Assembly (NCBI GenBank): GCA_022606425.2
Contig: JAHDVF020000468.1
Span: 434,001-498,000 of the forward strand
Source: Lepidostoma basale
Lineage: Eukaryota > Arthropoda > Insecta > Trichoptera > Lepidostomatidae
Reading direction: 5' to 3'
DNA: 64,000 bases
Under the pieces are notes generated by a model. The model ran no database searches. It was not told the origin of the DNA and saw only the letters and a list, made by a program, of their open reading frames with translations. Both the position numbers and the translations under genes were made by a program. Below are positions 34,147 to 45,527 of this stretch, piece after piece (position 1 is the first letter of the stretch; every line of letters starts with the position of its first letter).

Positions 34147-37100
34147 TTATGCGTATTTTCCGGATAATTCTTCAACTTTAGCAATATAGGCTTCTTTGGC
34201 AGCATCTTTCGAGAGTCCTTTCTTGTCGAGCCACGCTTGCCATTTGGCTTTTCCTTTCAAATCTAGCATTCCAGGTTTATCTGTGTAATAAAATAATTCA
34301 ATATACAATTTTATTAATTTTTGGTAGAGTTACAACTGCTTTTAACATACCATAGTATTTTATTATGACTATGTGCTTAACAAGAAACGAATTATCGTGT
34401 GATTATTATATCTAAACATTTTTTTTCTTGTCTAATATTATTGTACAAAATTGAGTTAAGTATAGCATTGTTTAATAGTTAGTTACCTGTTGTGTTATCG
34501 CCAACGGTAGCCTGTTTGAAGAGTGCGTAAATCTCCAGAAGTTCTCCATCAGTTGGCCTTTTGGTAAAACTCTTGGCTTTGTCGGCCGCAATATTGAATT
34601 TCTGTAAGCAAAAATATACAACTAAAATTATAATTAATCTTGGAAGATTTTCTGATCAGAGGTTCAGCTGTAATGGCTATTCCTCTTACATTTGTTGGTA
34701 ACATTGTTGGAATTGTGGTTTATGCGAGGTCTAAATCATTATGGCCCGGAATGCTTCTCCGAAAAAGAGCAAGGGAGGATTTAGGGTCTATGCTAAAGTC
34801 TTTTTTTTATCGGTCTGGGCTGCATTAATGGAAGTCCAGTTAGGATTGGCATTGTAGAGTATGGTGGGATCACTCTTATTATTTAAGAGTGAATGTTGTT
34901 TCCGAGGGAATAATAAAGGAAGCAATGTCTGAATGGGGAGGTGATGGTGAGAGGTGGCATCCTACACGAGGCCATTTTATCTGATGGAGTACGTGGTGGC
35001 ATATAATATTACATCGGGTAGTGATCTAGGGGACAGCACGCTTGGTTCCTGATTCAGGGGACTTGGGTTCAAGCCTAGATACGACCAGATTTCTTCTTCA
35101 TATGAATATTGTAAAATAAATTCTAGTATTACTACCTAACTCCTACATTATAATGCTGGGAAACAGTGCTTTTTTTTTTAAATAAAAAATCACCATCGCA
35201 AGAAAGCTTGTTAATAAATTGATTTAATTTCCAAACAAATGACAATTTGTTTTCCCATTCATTAATTAAATCCTGCATATTTATATGCCATTGTTTATTA
35301 AACCTAAAATCCGACCGCTACTATACTCATTACTCTACAGACTCTCTACTGACTCATTTAACCAAATCCTTTCTTCCTTTCATCGAACTTTAATATTGAC
35401 TCAAACTGAACTTGTAAACCATTTTGCTATTGATGTATCAATCCTATCAAATAAGTAACATTGGAAATTAATATTAATTAAAAATTTAATAAAGTTGACG
35501 TTACTGATAGAACTGAATATTATGAAAAAAACAGATACTGCAAAATACCCTAATGTTATATTAATATTTCTTAAACAAATTCATGTTTGTGTTATGCAAT
35601 GTAGGTGAAATAATAAAAGATGAATACTATTGGTTTAATTCTCCAAATACTGAATCCCTAACTAGTGTTAACAGTTTTATTGTAATGTAATGACATGTTA
35701 TTTTATCTAACTGTAAAAAAATATTTGCAGAAGTAACTAAATACACTTTTAAAAATTGTATGAAAGAAATAAAAATCTATTTATATTAAGATAATTGGCT
35801 AGAAATTAAAACCACTAAGGACAATGCATAATCATGTTGTAAAATCTGTACTGAAAATAATCGAACTGACCATGACCCATAAAAGTACGTGAACATCGTC
35901 AGTACTATAAACAAAAAGATTGCATGTGGTCAGTTACTGCATTGAATTCAAACAATGCCCTCTGATCATGCACATTAATCATTAACCTCCATGATTTGTG
36001 TTGTTTAAGTGAAATGTTTCAAATATGAAAATGTTGTTTAATCCCGATTCACTGATTTATCTATTGTGACACGATTAAGTCAATATAAAAATAACAAACG
36101 CATTGGAAACCCATTAGGTGGATATAACGTAGTGGATAGCGAAAATGGCTGTTCACAATGGAGTTCTGACTCCAACCCTTATGTATGGAAGCGAAGCATG
36201 GAACTTGCAGAAGAAGGGTGAGAGCTCAAATCAAATCAAATCAGTTTATTTCATTAACAGACATTACAAAATTTATTTTTAAGGCATCTATTGAGAACAG
36301 GTAAAATAATATATTATATATAGTATACTACCAGAAACGCATAAGAGATGGTTCAACATTAGGAAGAAAGGATACTCTCCAGAATTAAGAGTATTTGCCT
36401 TCTGAACGTACTTTCACTAACATGAAAGACGTCGATCTCCGAGGAGACCGCGTTCAGCAGACTAATTGCTCTTCCCACCGGTGTCACTTTAAAAACATGC
36501 GCACAAATAGAAATGATATTAACTAATAGGATAATTATTTATAAGCATTATACATGACTATAAGCTTAATTTTAAGAATATTATAAACTTAAGTTCAAAT
36601 GCCTGATACCTACTATTATCAACATTCATAATAGCATTATCGATTTTTTTGTTTATATTAGTTTTGAAATAGAACTTTCTTTGACAGTGGAGAGAATATG
36701 TGACAGACATATAAATATTACTATCTACACTTGTTTTTCACGTGCCAGTGTAATTTTTGCATTCATTCGTACATTGATATGTCGGCGTCAAAGAGCAAAG
36801 ATCAAAAAGTTTAGCATCTACAAAAAAATATTACCTTACAGTTGCACACAGACACATAAGTAATACAATTCTAACATATAATTTTTTTTTGTCATTTTCG
36901 TGCTACTTTATGTTCTTAATTTACTATTTTTTTTCTTTAGTGTATGATACAATTTGAATATTAATAGTTACTCAAAAACATAACAACCATTATATATTTT
37001 TTATAAGAATAATATAAACTGTACGCGCGTTGATTATTTGAAGTCTTTTTTTCCATGAAGAATTTCTTAATCTGAAAACTCGATACCCATACCACAAAAG

Positions 37101-39451
37101 TGTCTGTAAGACTTCAAAATGTAACATCATTCATGTCACTAATATTGCACATTGTAAAAAGTTGCGTCATCGTGATATCGTTTTTGTCAATTTAAAATAT
37201 TCAAATATTAAATCGTCTTAACCCCAATTCTGTTATTTAAAATGCACATTTATTTGTTGGAAGCGATGCTATGAAATAGGGGCAACAAAGAAAATAATAT
37301 TGGGTTCAAAAGGCCCTACCTACAGACGCAATGAAACTGCATTCGATTTTAATCAGTTTTTCTTATCTTTTTTATTGGCATACATTGAAATTGTCATTTA
37401 AATAGATAAAAAAAAATTATGAAACTCCGAATCAAATAGCGATAAGGAACAGTCATTAAATTTTGTAAAATAATAAAATAATGCCGAAAAAATAAATATA
37501 ATGTCATTTAGTTTAAAAAACTTTTTTACTAAAACATTAAATTAGAAAACCAAATAACAATATTCATGAGTATCTACAAAATTATAAATGTAATCTTATA
37601 TTTAAACAGTATTTATATTCATAGATGTAGAGTCAAGCTGAAAATTAGCATTAAGAAAATGGGGTGTAGAGACAAGGAAAATTTTAAGTGTTGCCGCCAA
37701 TGTAGAGTGTAGAATATTCGAAACACGTACATACATAAATATTATTAAAATTGCAGATTTGTAAATAAACTTATTGCGTGTACTGACAAAAAAACATCTT
37801 CATGAAATAATGTCTCATCTCAGAAAAAGTCATAAAAATATGACGTATAGTGTTTTGAACAATAATGAAATAAAATCTCAAATTAAATAATGATTATTGA
37901 TGAGAACATCTATTTTCTATAAGCCTATTTCATTTTATAAGAGTGACATGTTACGCATCATTACTTAACCTTTAACAAATGTCAGCATATTTCACTCAAG
38001 GCATATTTCTTAGCAAGGGTAACATGTCGCTCCCATAATTTACAATAAAACTTCTAGAAAACATTCGTTTTATAAATGTTAGATAGAAATGATAATCTTA
38101 TGATTTTATTGAATCTCGTTGATGAAAGTTCATTTGAAATAATAATTAAATAAAACGATGTTTATAATAACTTCTCACACTTTTATCTTTATTTCGACAG
38201 CGACCGGTTTCGCCGGGCTGACTGACCAGTATATCGACGCCTGCCAGCCTTGCGAAACCGGTCGCTATCGAATTAAAGACAGAGGTGGAAGTAGTAATTT
38301 AAAACATCGTTTGGGTTAATTAATATTTAAAGTGAAATTGCAAATTTTTGAACTTCACAAATCCAAAAAGTATATTATGTATTTAATATATTATATGATT
38401 AATATATTTTTTTAAGTATTTAAGTTAGCTATTAGGACTGGATCAATTATTGTCTGTGGTGTAATTGTGAAACAATTACATGACAACACAGCCTGATACT
38501 TTAAGAATGATTTTCAGTTTAAAAAAAGTAATAACTACAATATTACATAAGAAATATGACGAAAATAGATGTATTCCTTAGTTTTCTCCCTATAAGCGTT
38601 TGCTATAGGTGTTAATCGAATAGCATGCAAAATTAATATTTAAAACATTCACTATTTGTACCTGATTGTTGATCTTTGTGCCATCTTCAAACTCGATTCT
38701 AGGAAGTACAGTTTATTGAGTTGGTTAAAGGTAAATACAAGCAATGTAGTCACCTACCAGTATATGTACAGCGTTCATAAAATATGAGTGTACGAAATTT
38801 TAATTGAAAGACCAACATTTGCATTATGAAAAATATTGGATCATGAATAACCTACAAATGGGTTTTAATACAATATTGAATATATGAAATCGAATACCTA
38901 CTGGTATTTTTTATTAATATTCTGGGATTAGAAAAGTAATCAAACATTGTGATTAAAATACCTAATATTTACTTCTCAAAGTGTCGCGAATGTGTTGTTG
39001 GAATAAACCAATATGTTTTTTTTTAAATTTATTTATTTAGTCATACAATAGTAAAACTGTATTCCCATGGGTATAATACTCATTATGCTAATACTGAAAA
39101 GATGTTAAAAACAAGTTTTAAAATTTTTTCGTAGAACGGGTTAAAACATTGGTAAAATTCAATATATGTTAATAACGAGTAATTATATTTTAAAAATAAA
39201 ATTAAAAACAAATTTGTTCTTTTTTACATTCGATTTTTAAAAAAATTCAATGTCTGTACGAAAAATATGATTTCTAATTTTTGATTTCATAAATAAATAT
39301 AGATTTTTCACGGAAGAACCAATAAAAGATAACATACATCAATTAAAAATAGGTGGATTTGTGTAATATTCACTTGTACTAATCATGAAAATTCATGCGT
39401 TTTATCTGTTTAGATAAGAAATAATTTTATATTTACCTCATCCAGAGACAT
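34147..39451 (-). CDS. Acyl-CoA-binding protein, copy 2 (87 aa, 3 coding exons)
   Basis: Cytosolic acyl-CoA carrier, paralogue of the gene at 24826-28850. Coding exons (minus strand): 39437-39451 (MSLDE, then donor gtaaat), 34487-34601 and 34147-34280. They join in frame: [38 protein letters not shown], a split Asp codon, [16 protein letters not shown], and C-terminal [18 protein letters not shown]. It is closer to the common family pattern than copy 1: it keeps ATVGDN and [11 protein letters not shown], and ends with KYA. Intron positions and phases are identical to copy 1, with exon 2 being 115 nt in both, which shows tandem duplication. The first coding intron is 4.8 kb and holds R-X, LINE, FB-1 and FB-3 repeats. 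Confident. Confidence 0.95.
34655..35095 (+). repeat. Repeat family R-X, copy 2, with tRNA-like end
   Basis: Shares ggttcagctgtaatggctat, taacattgttggaattg, gcccggaatg and gaggatttagggt with 58560-58700. Its 3' part reads cgcttggttcctgattcagg and gggttcaagcc, a B-box-like motif of a tRNA-type promoter. May be a composite of two SINE-like pieces. Lies in the long ACBP2 intron. Confidence 0.6.
35100..36105. other. Intronic AT-rich interval (ACBP2)
   Basis: Nothing recognised. Confidence 0.4.
36108..36222 (+). mobile_element. Repeat fragment with LINE-A text
   Basis: Begins with an A-box-like taacgtagtggatagcg, then LINE-A coding text reading [16 protein letters not shown]. It abuts the next LINE directly. 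Confidence 0.5.
36225..36620 (-). mobile_element. LINE-E 3' end (jockey-like)
   Basis: The minus strand reads [29 protein letters not shown], a C-terminal pattern of I/jockey-type LINE ORF2 (RxxxLLN..xxxxDIF). It then runs to a (GATTT)n-like tail at 36228-36245. Confidence 0.6.
36625..37865. other. Intronic AT-rich interval (ACBP2)
   Basis: No exon or named repeat. Confidence 0.4.
37870..38090. mobile_element. FB-1, diverged two-armed copy
   Basis: Left arm with tctattttctataagcctat and gagtgacatgttacg; right arm with gggtaacatgtcgctcccat, aataaaacttctagaaaaca. The middle is expanded relative to 4965-5215. Confidence 0.65.
38165..38315. mobile_element. FB-3, palindromic copy
   Basis: Left arm atttcgacagcgaccggttt, right arm gcgaaaccggtcgctatcga. 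Both arms hold GAAACCGGTC in opposite orientation. Outer arms match the 2.4-kb copy (ggaagtagt, aaaacatcgttt). Confidence 0.75.
38320..39430. other. Intronic AT-rich interval (ACBP2)
   Basis: No exon or named repeat before coding exon 1. Confidence 0.4.
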
Positions 39452-39604
39452 GGTGAATGTTGAGTTCTGGAATGAAAAATTAAACAAGTTTTTTTATCAA
39501 TCTATTAAACAGGTAATAAGTATGTAAATTTTTGACCAAAAAATAATTTTGTAACGTGTGAAGACGTTTCGAAAATTTGGAAACTAAAAATTAAATTCCT
39601 ACAA

Positions 39605-39795
39605 ATTGCACGATCAAATAATTCAAATATTGAATGTCGGCCATGTGAGGAGTCAGAGAAATCGACGCGCGTGCATGACACGATGTATGAATGTTGAGGA
39701 ATCGAGAGAAATATGTCAGGAAAGAAAAGTTGTGGCAGTCCATTCTTTCTGCCTACCCCTTCGGAGAGACGGCGTGATTGTTAGTTAGTTAGTTA
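39605..39795 (+). mobile_element. LINE-A 3' end with (TTAG)n tail
   Basis: Terminal block reads HDQIIQILNVGHVRSQRNRR, ACMTRCMNVEESREICQE, then a gttagttagttag tail. It sits in the ACBP2 5' UTR intron, opposite to the gene. Confidence 0.85.
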
Positions 39796-40096
39796 AATTC
39801 CTACAATGAAACTGTTAGATTTTATGCTGATTTTTAACAGTGAATGTTAGCGAAATATCTAACGGTAAAATATCTCTCTCTAACGTCTGGGAATGAAATA
39901 CAAAAGTTGAGTTGGCTTGGTTAAAAAAAACTGTTATATTATAAATGACTGCACTCTTTCTAACGGGAGTAATAAATTACACTAAATTCTAAAACTGTGC
40001 AATAGCATTATATTTTAGAGTAATTTATATTATAAAACATAAAGTTTAGCAGTGTTGTATTTGCCGGTATAAAAAAAACAAAATTTTCAAAATTAC

Positions 40097-40169
40097 CTGT
40101 TGAGGATGTATAAACGTACTATCGCTCCAAACGCTTATTACGTACTGACTAAGACCAACGAGTAACTGA
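40097..40169 (-). promoter_or_regulatory. ACBP2 5' UTR exon and candidate initiators
   Basis: The minus strand has two Inr-like sites, TCAGTTAC (40162-40169) and TCAGTACG (40141-40148), followed by donor CAACAG|gtaat at 40097. The acceptor ttccag precedes 39466, leaving 15 UTR bases before the ATG. The same arrangement as ACBP1 supports both. Confidence 0.55.
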
Positions 40170-40174
40170 ATCGC

Positions 40175-40490
40175 TGTTGACTTTGAAATATTCGAAGATC
40201 AATGTGCGCTTTGGCAACAGGTGCGCACTCTGAGGTTTTCATTTGTTTTTTTGTTAGTTCTTTCTTTGTTTTTCGTAACTGTAAACTCAAAATAGAAACC
40301 TTGTCTAAAGCGACTAAACTTTTATTTTATTTTATTATATTTGAAATTATCTTTGAAAAAGTTTGGAGGAATTGGATTACTTCGGTATGGTGACATTTTA
40401 TAATAAATTGGGTATTTAACGAATATTCCATAAAATTTAATTAAACTTATTTATTTTTTACCATAAAATGGGCGACATGTATTCACTCCT
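40175..40490. other. Region upstream of ACBP2
   Basis: Probable promoter-proximal DNA. No TATA box is evident; a 63-codon plus ORF here is not convincing. Confidence 0.35.
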
Positions 40491-40494
40491 CAAT

Positions 40495-41025
40495 TACCAA
40501 TAAACCGCATCATTTTTTTTCCTGACATACTCCTTCGGCTACTCTACATTTATATAGTGTAATGCACGTCCATCTATTTTTTTGCACTACTGATATGTTT
40601 GGAAGAGAAGCTTGAAGCTGGCAAAAGAAGGATGAAAGTAGGTTAAATGCCGTAGAAATGAGATCACTGAGAAGAATGTGCAGAAAACCGGTGTATGATA
40701 GAATACCGAAATAAAGAAGAAACGTATGGCACATGATTGCATTAAAAGCAAAACTAAAAAAGGATCACTTATATGGTTTGGACGTATGGAACGAATCGTT
40801 AAAAAGTTGTATACAAGCAGTGTGAATGAAAAAAGAAGCTGTGGACGGCCGAGAAAAACATGATATGACCAAACTAATCAATCACTAAAAGGCGGCCACG
40901 GTACGATGCATGCAACGATGTATGAATATAGAGAAACTCGATATGTATGTTAGGATAGAGCAGTGTGGGGGTCCATTCTCTCTGCTTACCCTTCCGGGGA
41001 AACGGCGTGATGGTAATAGTTCGTT
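40495..41025 (+). mobile_element. LINE-A, rearranged copy
   Basis: Minus-strand LINE-A text at 40500-40590 is followed by plus-strand text at 40600-41025: VGRLNAVEMRSLRRMC-type and YDRI-type pieces, then ggacggccgagaaaaacatg and a terminus with a degenerate TTAG tail. A 5' inversion during insertion (twin priming) would explain the mixed orientation. Confidence 0.65.
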
Positions 41026-41029
41026 AGTT

Positions 41030-41590
41030 AATCTGAAATATCTGTCATATTTTCCTTTATATTTTATTCACACATTTTTTTATCGGGATAATGAAAACTT
41101 TTTTTAATACCCCAAATTAAAATAGGTTCCTCGTTTATTTTAAATGCAGCACTGCGGAAATGATAAAACTGGAATCACGTATATACATTAAATGAAAGTA
41201 CTTACCTGTCCTAAAGTACGTGTACCAATGTGATATATAAATATGCATGAGTAAAACACGATATGAACATTTTTAATCTTTGCTAATGAGTGATGAATAA
41301 TGATTTTTGTGTTTGATTGTTTTTGTCCACGTAGACCACCTAATTAATAAAAATAAATTATATTTTCTAGGTACATACTAGATAAATAATTTTCACACAA
41401 TACATATATTTTTTTAATTTTCATTGCGTAATAATATTTGTGAAAACAGTAGTCAATCACATATAATTATTAGTAGAGTGCATTTCAAATTAGTTCAATT
41501 TAGAACATTTTGAATGGGTGTAAGTTACGAGTAGATCTTAAGTTTGCGGAAGTTTTAATTCCTATAAAAAAAGTTGAAATTAGAAGCATT
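41030..41590. other. AT-rich interval, no gene seen
   Basis: Nothing recognised. Confidence 0.4.
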
Positions 41591-41597
41591 CGTCTAA

Positions 41598-41720
41598 ATT
41601 AGTGGTTCTCAAAGGGGTACTACCCACCGTAAATACCCACCAAATAATACCCACCGGTGGGTGTTTTTTTGTTTTTAGAAGGCGGTAGTCCAAAAAAAAC
41701 TGTGGTCAAAAATTTTAACC
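41598..41720. mobile_element. hAT-like end fragment
   Basis: tagtggttctcaaaggggta resembles hAT left termini (CAGTGGTTCTCAA). It is followed by repeated tacccacc units. The opposite end was not found. Confidence 0.4.
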
Positions 41721-41724
41721 GCCC

Positions 41725-42395
41725 TACCTTTGGGTTATTTTCCGAGAAACAAGCAGGTTTTTTATTAATGATATTTGATTATTTACTAATTTTATTATTT
41801 TAAATTACGAAACGTCAAATACTCGGCCGCACACTTCGCCAGCCCCTTGTAAAACTATCATATTTATGAAGACTTGTGCTTAAGTTTTGATGGCACACGC
41901 GCGTATCCCTAAAACTTTGTACATGTTAGGTAAATTACTTTTTCTCAATCCCGTACGTGATACGGGATATCGTATAATGGTACAGCCAAAGTGAACGTAT
42001 CACGTACATTCAAATAGGTAGGGTGGTATAACCACATTTTTATGAATTATTTCGTTTGTTTTATTACTCTCGTAGTTTTTTTTAATGATTGATTCAATTT
42101 TATTTGATTCATACTGCATACGAGTGTAAATTAAAATATTACTTATTTCAAGAAACTAAATGTTTAATGCAGGTTTATTGAACATCGTACAGATGGCAAA
42201 AAGCAGATGTCCCGACACAGCAACGATACAGATTATATAGTACGTCAATCGGAGATGACGATGCACGTAATGTGATATATAATTAAATCAATAAAACGAT
42301 TCTCTGCATAATATATTAAATAATCTTATTTTTTTAAAATGTTTAATGGCGAAAGCAAAATACATATTTAATCCGATCAGAGCTAAATATTCATA
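41725..42395. other. Unassigned interval
   Basis: Contains a locally palindromic cccgtacgtgatacgggata. No exon. Confidence 0.35.
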
Positions 42396-42399
42396 AAAT

Positions 42400-42820
42400 A
42401 AAATTTATTCTTAGACGAATGTGTGGATACTCTGTGTATGATAGAGTGTCGAATGAAAATATAAGAAGTGAATGCGGTGCGAATGATGGTGTTATGAACA
42501 AAATAATGAAAGGATCATTAAGATGGTTTGGACATATCGAAAGAATGAATAAAGAAAGAATGTTAAAAAAAACTATATGTTAACGATGTAAATGGAATCA
42601 GAAATAGAGGAAGACAGAGGAAAACGTGGCACGATCAAATAAATCAAATATTGAATGTCGGCCATGTGAGGAGTCAGAGAAATCGACGCGCGTGCATGAC
42701 ACGATGTATGAATGTTGAGGAATCGAGAGAAATATGTCTGGAAAGAAAAGTGTGGCAGTCCATTATTTCTGCCTACCCCTTCGGAGAGACGGCGTGATGG
42801 TTAGTTAGTTAGTTAGTTAA
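42400..42820 (+). mobile_element. LINE-A 3' end, longest plus-strand tail copy
   Basis: Reads RRMCGYSVYDRVSNENIRSE, then SLRWFGHIERMNKERM after a frameshift, then the GHVRSQRNRR block and a gttagttagttagttag tail. Shows that the short 3' fragments elsewhere belong to one LINE ORF. Confidence 0.85.
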
Positions 42821-42824
42821 AATT

Positions 42825-43390
42825 ATGAATTTAAATATTTCAGTGTTGAAATGTCAACATTAATAAAACCTGCTTTTATTTTTTTGATATTACATTATTG
42901 AAAAATCAAAATAGAATGAAAATTTTTAGTACTTTAAATTCATTTAGAATTTTATGAATTGTTGTGTTATACTTTCATTCGTCATCGGGCGGTCCCGCTA
43001 GGAGTGAGTCATAGGATTTAAAGAAGCGAAACCAATATAATAGCCACACGTTTCGTCTGGCTTCAATGACGTGTTAAATATGTTCGACTTCTCGAATAGT
43101 TGAATGATTAATACCACATTTTTGTCGATTGTTTAACATCCGATTTCAAACATTTATTCTAAAGGAAAAAAAAAACAATGCTATTCATAACATGGTTTTG
43201 AGCTGAATTAAAAAATGGATAACTTATGTGATTTTTTTTTATTGAAATGATTTTTTTGATTGAGTGATATTTTTTAAAGCAACAAATTGGACTAATACTA
43301 GACTTCAACAAAAGCATTTGATACCGTGCATCTGGACATATACTAGGTACTTGACAAACTGGCATTTGCCGGGGGTGAGGGAAAAGGCTT
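42825..43390. other. Unassigned interval
   Basis: Minus strand 43035-43065 has GACGAAACGTGTGGC, a weak echo of the foldback block, without arms. No gene. Confidence 0.35.
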
Positions 43391-43394
43391 ACTT

Positions 43395-43680
43395 CTTCTC
43401 AGCCGTATTCCTCATGATTGAGGGTCGTGTCCATCCTGTAAACCATTGACCATGGCACGCCATGCGCTCCTGTCACCCGTCAGTCTCCAGGCTGCAGCTA
43501 ATGAGAGGTCAGTCAGATCCCTGATTTGATCGGACCGGCGGCTCGGTGGTCGTCCTTGTAGTCGCCTTCCCTCCACATTGCCCATGATGATGAGCTTTTC
43601 AAGGTTGTCCTGATCTCTCCGGGCTATGTGTCCAAAATATTTCAGCACTCTCTGAGAACACATCTGCGATACCCACTTGC
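43395..43680 (-). mobile_element. LINE-C 3' coding fragment
   Basis: The minus strand reads SQRVLKYFGHIARRDQDNLE, IIMGNVEGRRLQGRPPSRRS, AAAWRLTGDRSAWRAM. It is open for about 80 codons and less decayed than the 7.4-kb copy. Confidence 0.8.
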
Positions 43681-43765
43681 CTTGGTACCCAGCTGGTCAA
43701 TGATTGACTGAAAGGCTTATAATACGTTCAAATGCTATCTCACTTAAATAAGACAATAAACAGTA

Positions 43766-44700
43766 GTGACAGGAATGAGAAGGTACGAATCAACGACAGA
43801 ATTTGGTATGCCACAAGGATCCATCCTAGGACCACTGCTTTATATACTTTACATTAATGACATAATAAGATTCAAAATCACAGGGAAAATAATTATGTAT
43901 GCAGACGATCTTGCAATATTCTACAAAAATGACAATGACAATGAGACCTGTAAACAAATTAACATAGATATAGAGACACTAACCAATTGGACAAGCAACA
44001 ACTTCCTGACCTTAATGCAAAAAAATGTAACATCATACATTTTGAAACACACAAAAAGACCAAAAATAATATGTGCATAAAAATTAAAAATTACAATAGC
44101 CAAACTCGACTGTGTAAAGTACCTCGGACTAACAATTGGCAAACAAATAAAATGGACAAACACATAGACAACCTAACAAATAAATTAGCATCACTATACT
44201 CCCTCTTCTACAAAATAAACAATTAAATACCAAGAAAAGAAAAGTTATGATGTACGAAGCATATGTTAAAAGCCGACTGACATACGAGTAAATGATTCCC
44301 TTCTGGGGGACAGGAAATCTAAAGGACGTTGCTAAACTCCAAAGACAACAAAATAAAATAATAAAATTAGATAGTCCATTGTTTTGGCCGAAACACTATG
44401 ATAACTTTACATTTTAAACTGTTAAATTAAATAACTTTGTTTTTTGTATCACAATTGTATTTTATTTTACGCGACAGCTATTTCATCAACCTATGTACGA
44501 GTACGTTGACATCAGCAGGTGTAACACCAAAACTCAGACGTACACAGACACTGGACCAGGAACTGTGACAGATATCATTTACCGAATGCATGAACAAAGA
44601 CAGGACAATCGAGGATATTGAACAATGGAATGAATCTTTACAATGACCTAACAAAAGACACAAAGAGTTTTACTAGAAACTAATTTAAAATATACCTGAA
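43766..44700 (+). mobile_element. LINE-D reverse-transcriptase fragment (jockey-like)
   Basis: Plus-strand RT core: FGMPQGSILGPLLYILYIND, then catalytic IIMYADDLAIFYKND. Later, after frame breaks, YVKSRLTY (44260-44290) and FWGTGNLKDVAKLQRQQNKI, with a C-terminal stretch TIEDIEQWNESLQ near 44600. An in-frame GAG-TAA follows TY at 44284-44290 where the octamer lies. Confidence 0.75.
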
Positions 44701-44839
44701 ACATAATATAGTTACAAGTAAGATAACCCAATTGTTTTTTTTTTTAAATAAATACCTCGGTATTCAAAATTTTCAATCATCAGTCATTAATCATTATTGA
44801 CCTGGACACATAAGGCAAAGTGTTCACTAAAATGAAAAC

Positions 44840-45000
44840 TTCCGAAAGGAAAAGGCTGTCACTGGGTAAACACTCTTCACAAGTGCAGTCCTTGCACCGA
44901 AGAGGAGCTGGCTCGAGCATCCCGAAGTGCTACCCGGGTGGTGGACTTCTAGGTCAATAACATTTAAAACTACTTCAACCATTGATAGAGGAAGAAGAAT
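44840..45000 (+). mobile_element. LINE 3' UTR fragment
   Basis: GC-richer block ending gaggaagaagaataaa, like the (GAAGAA) ends of the LINE-B/C copies at 11.8 and 22.0 kb. Confidence 0.45.
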
Positions 45001-45239
45001 AAATTGTCTTCCGCATGTTTTATAGCTTTTGCAACTTGCACATATGGACATGCAGATGCAGAGGTTGTTTACACAGTGGGCACTTGTTGCTAGTGAACGC
45101 CGCGCTTGAAAATCAGAATTATATGAATAAAAAAAAAAACAGATTGTGTAATATTATAGTATTTAGTATTTATTTAGATGCGATAAATCAACATTTAAAC
45201 TTACGTTAGATTCCATAGATAATCTAGATAACTCTAATC

Positions 45240-45450
45240 TCTAAGGCTAATGCCACACCGAAGAGCTAATCTTATTGCTAAGCTAGGTGATTTCCTTATC
45301 TATAGATTCACATAGTGTGGTGTGAAGCATGCAGTGTTGCCATCGAGATAGTATGGTGTGGGTTGGTTAGCTAGCTTCTAGAAAATGTCACCTCTTGGCG
45401 TAGCTCTAGGCACCAAGCGAGGCTCTACCTGTGTGGCAGTAGTCTTATAA
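45240..45450. mobile_element. MITE with TGCCACAC-type inverted ends
   Basis: Left ggctaatgccacaccgaaga and right (inverse) gactactgccacacagg match imperfectly over 25-30 bases around non-coding sequence. It resembles the TGCCACAC ends of the 14.7-kb MITE. It sits just 3' of BBS1. Target duplication unclear. Confidence 0.5.
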
Positions 45451-45527
45451 AAAAACTAGAAACTTAACCACTTAAAAGTAATAATTAGTTATGGAGTTGT
45501 ATATCTACAATCAAAATTATAAATATT

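Noticed and set aside
43035..43070. Another hammerhead
   Set aside because: Only GACGAAACGTGTGGC resembles the shared block; no CTGANGA core or helix I pairing could be drawn.
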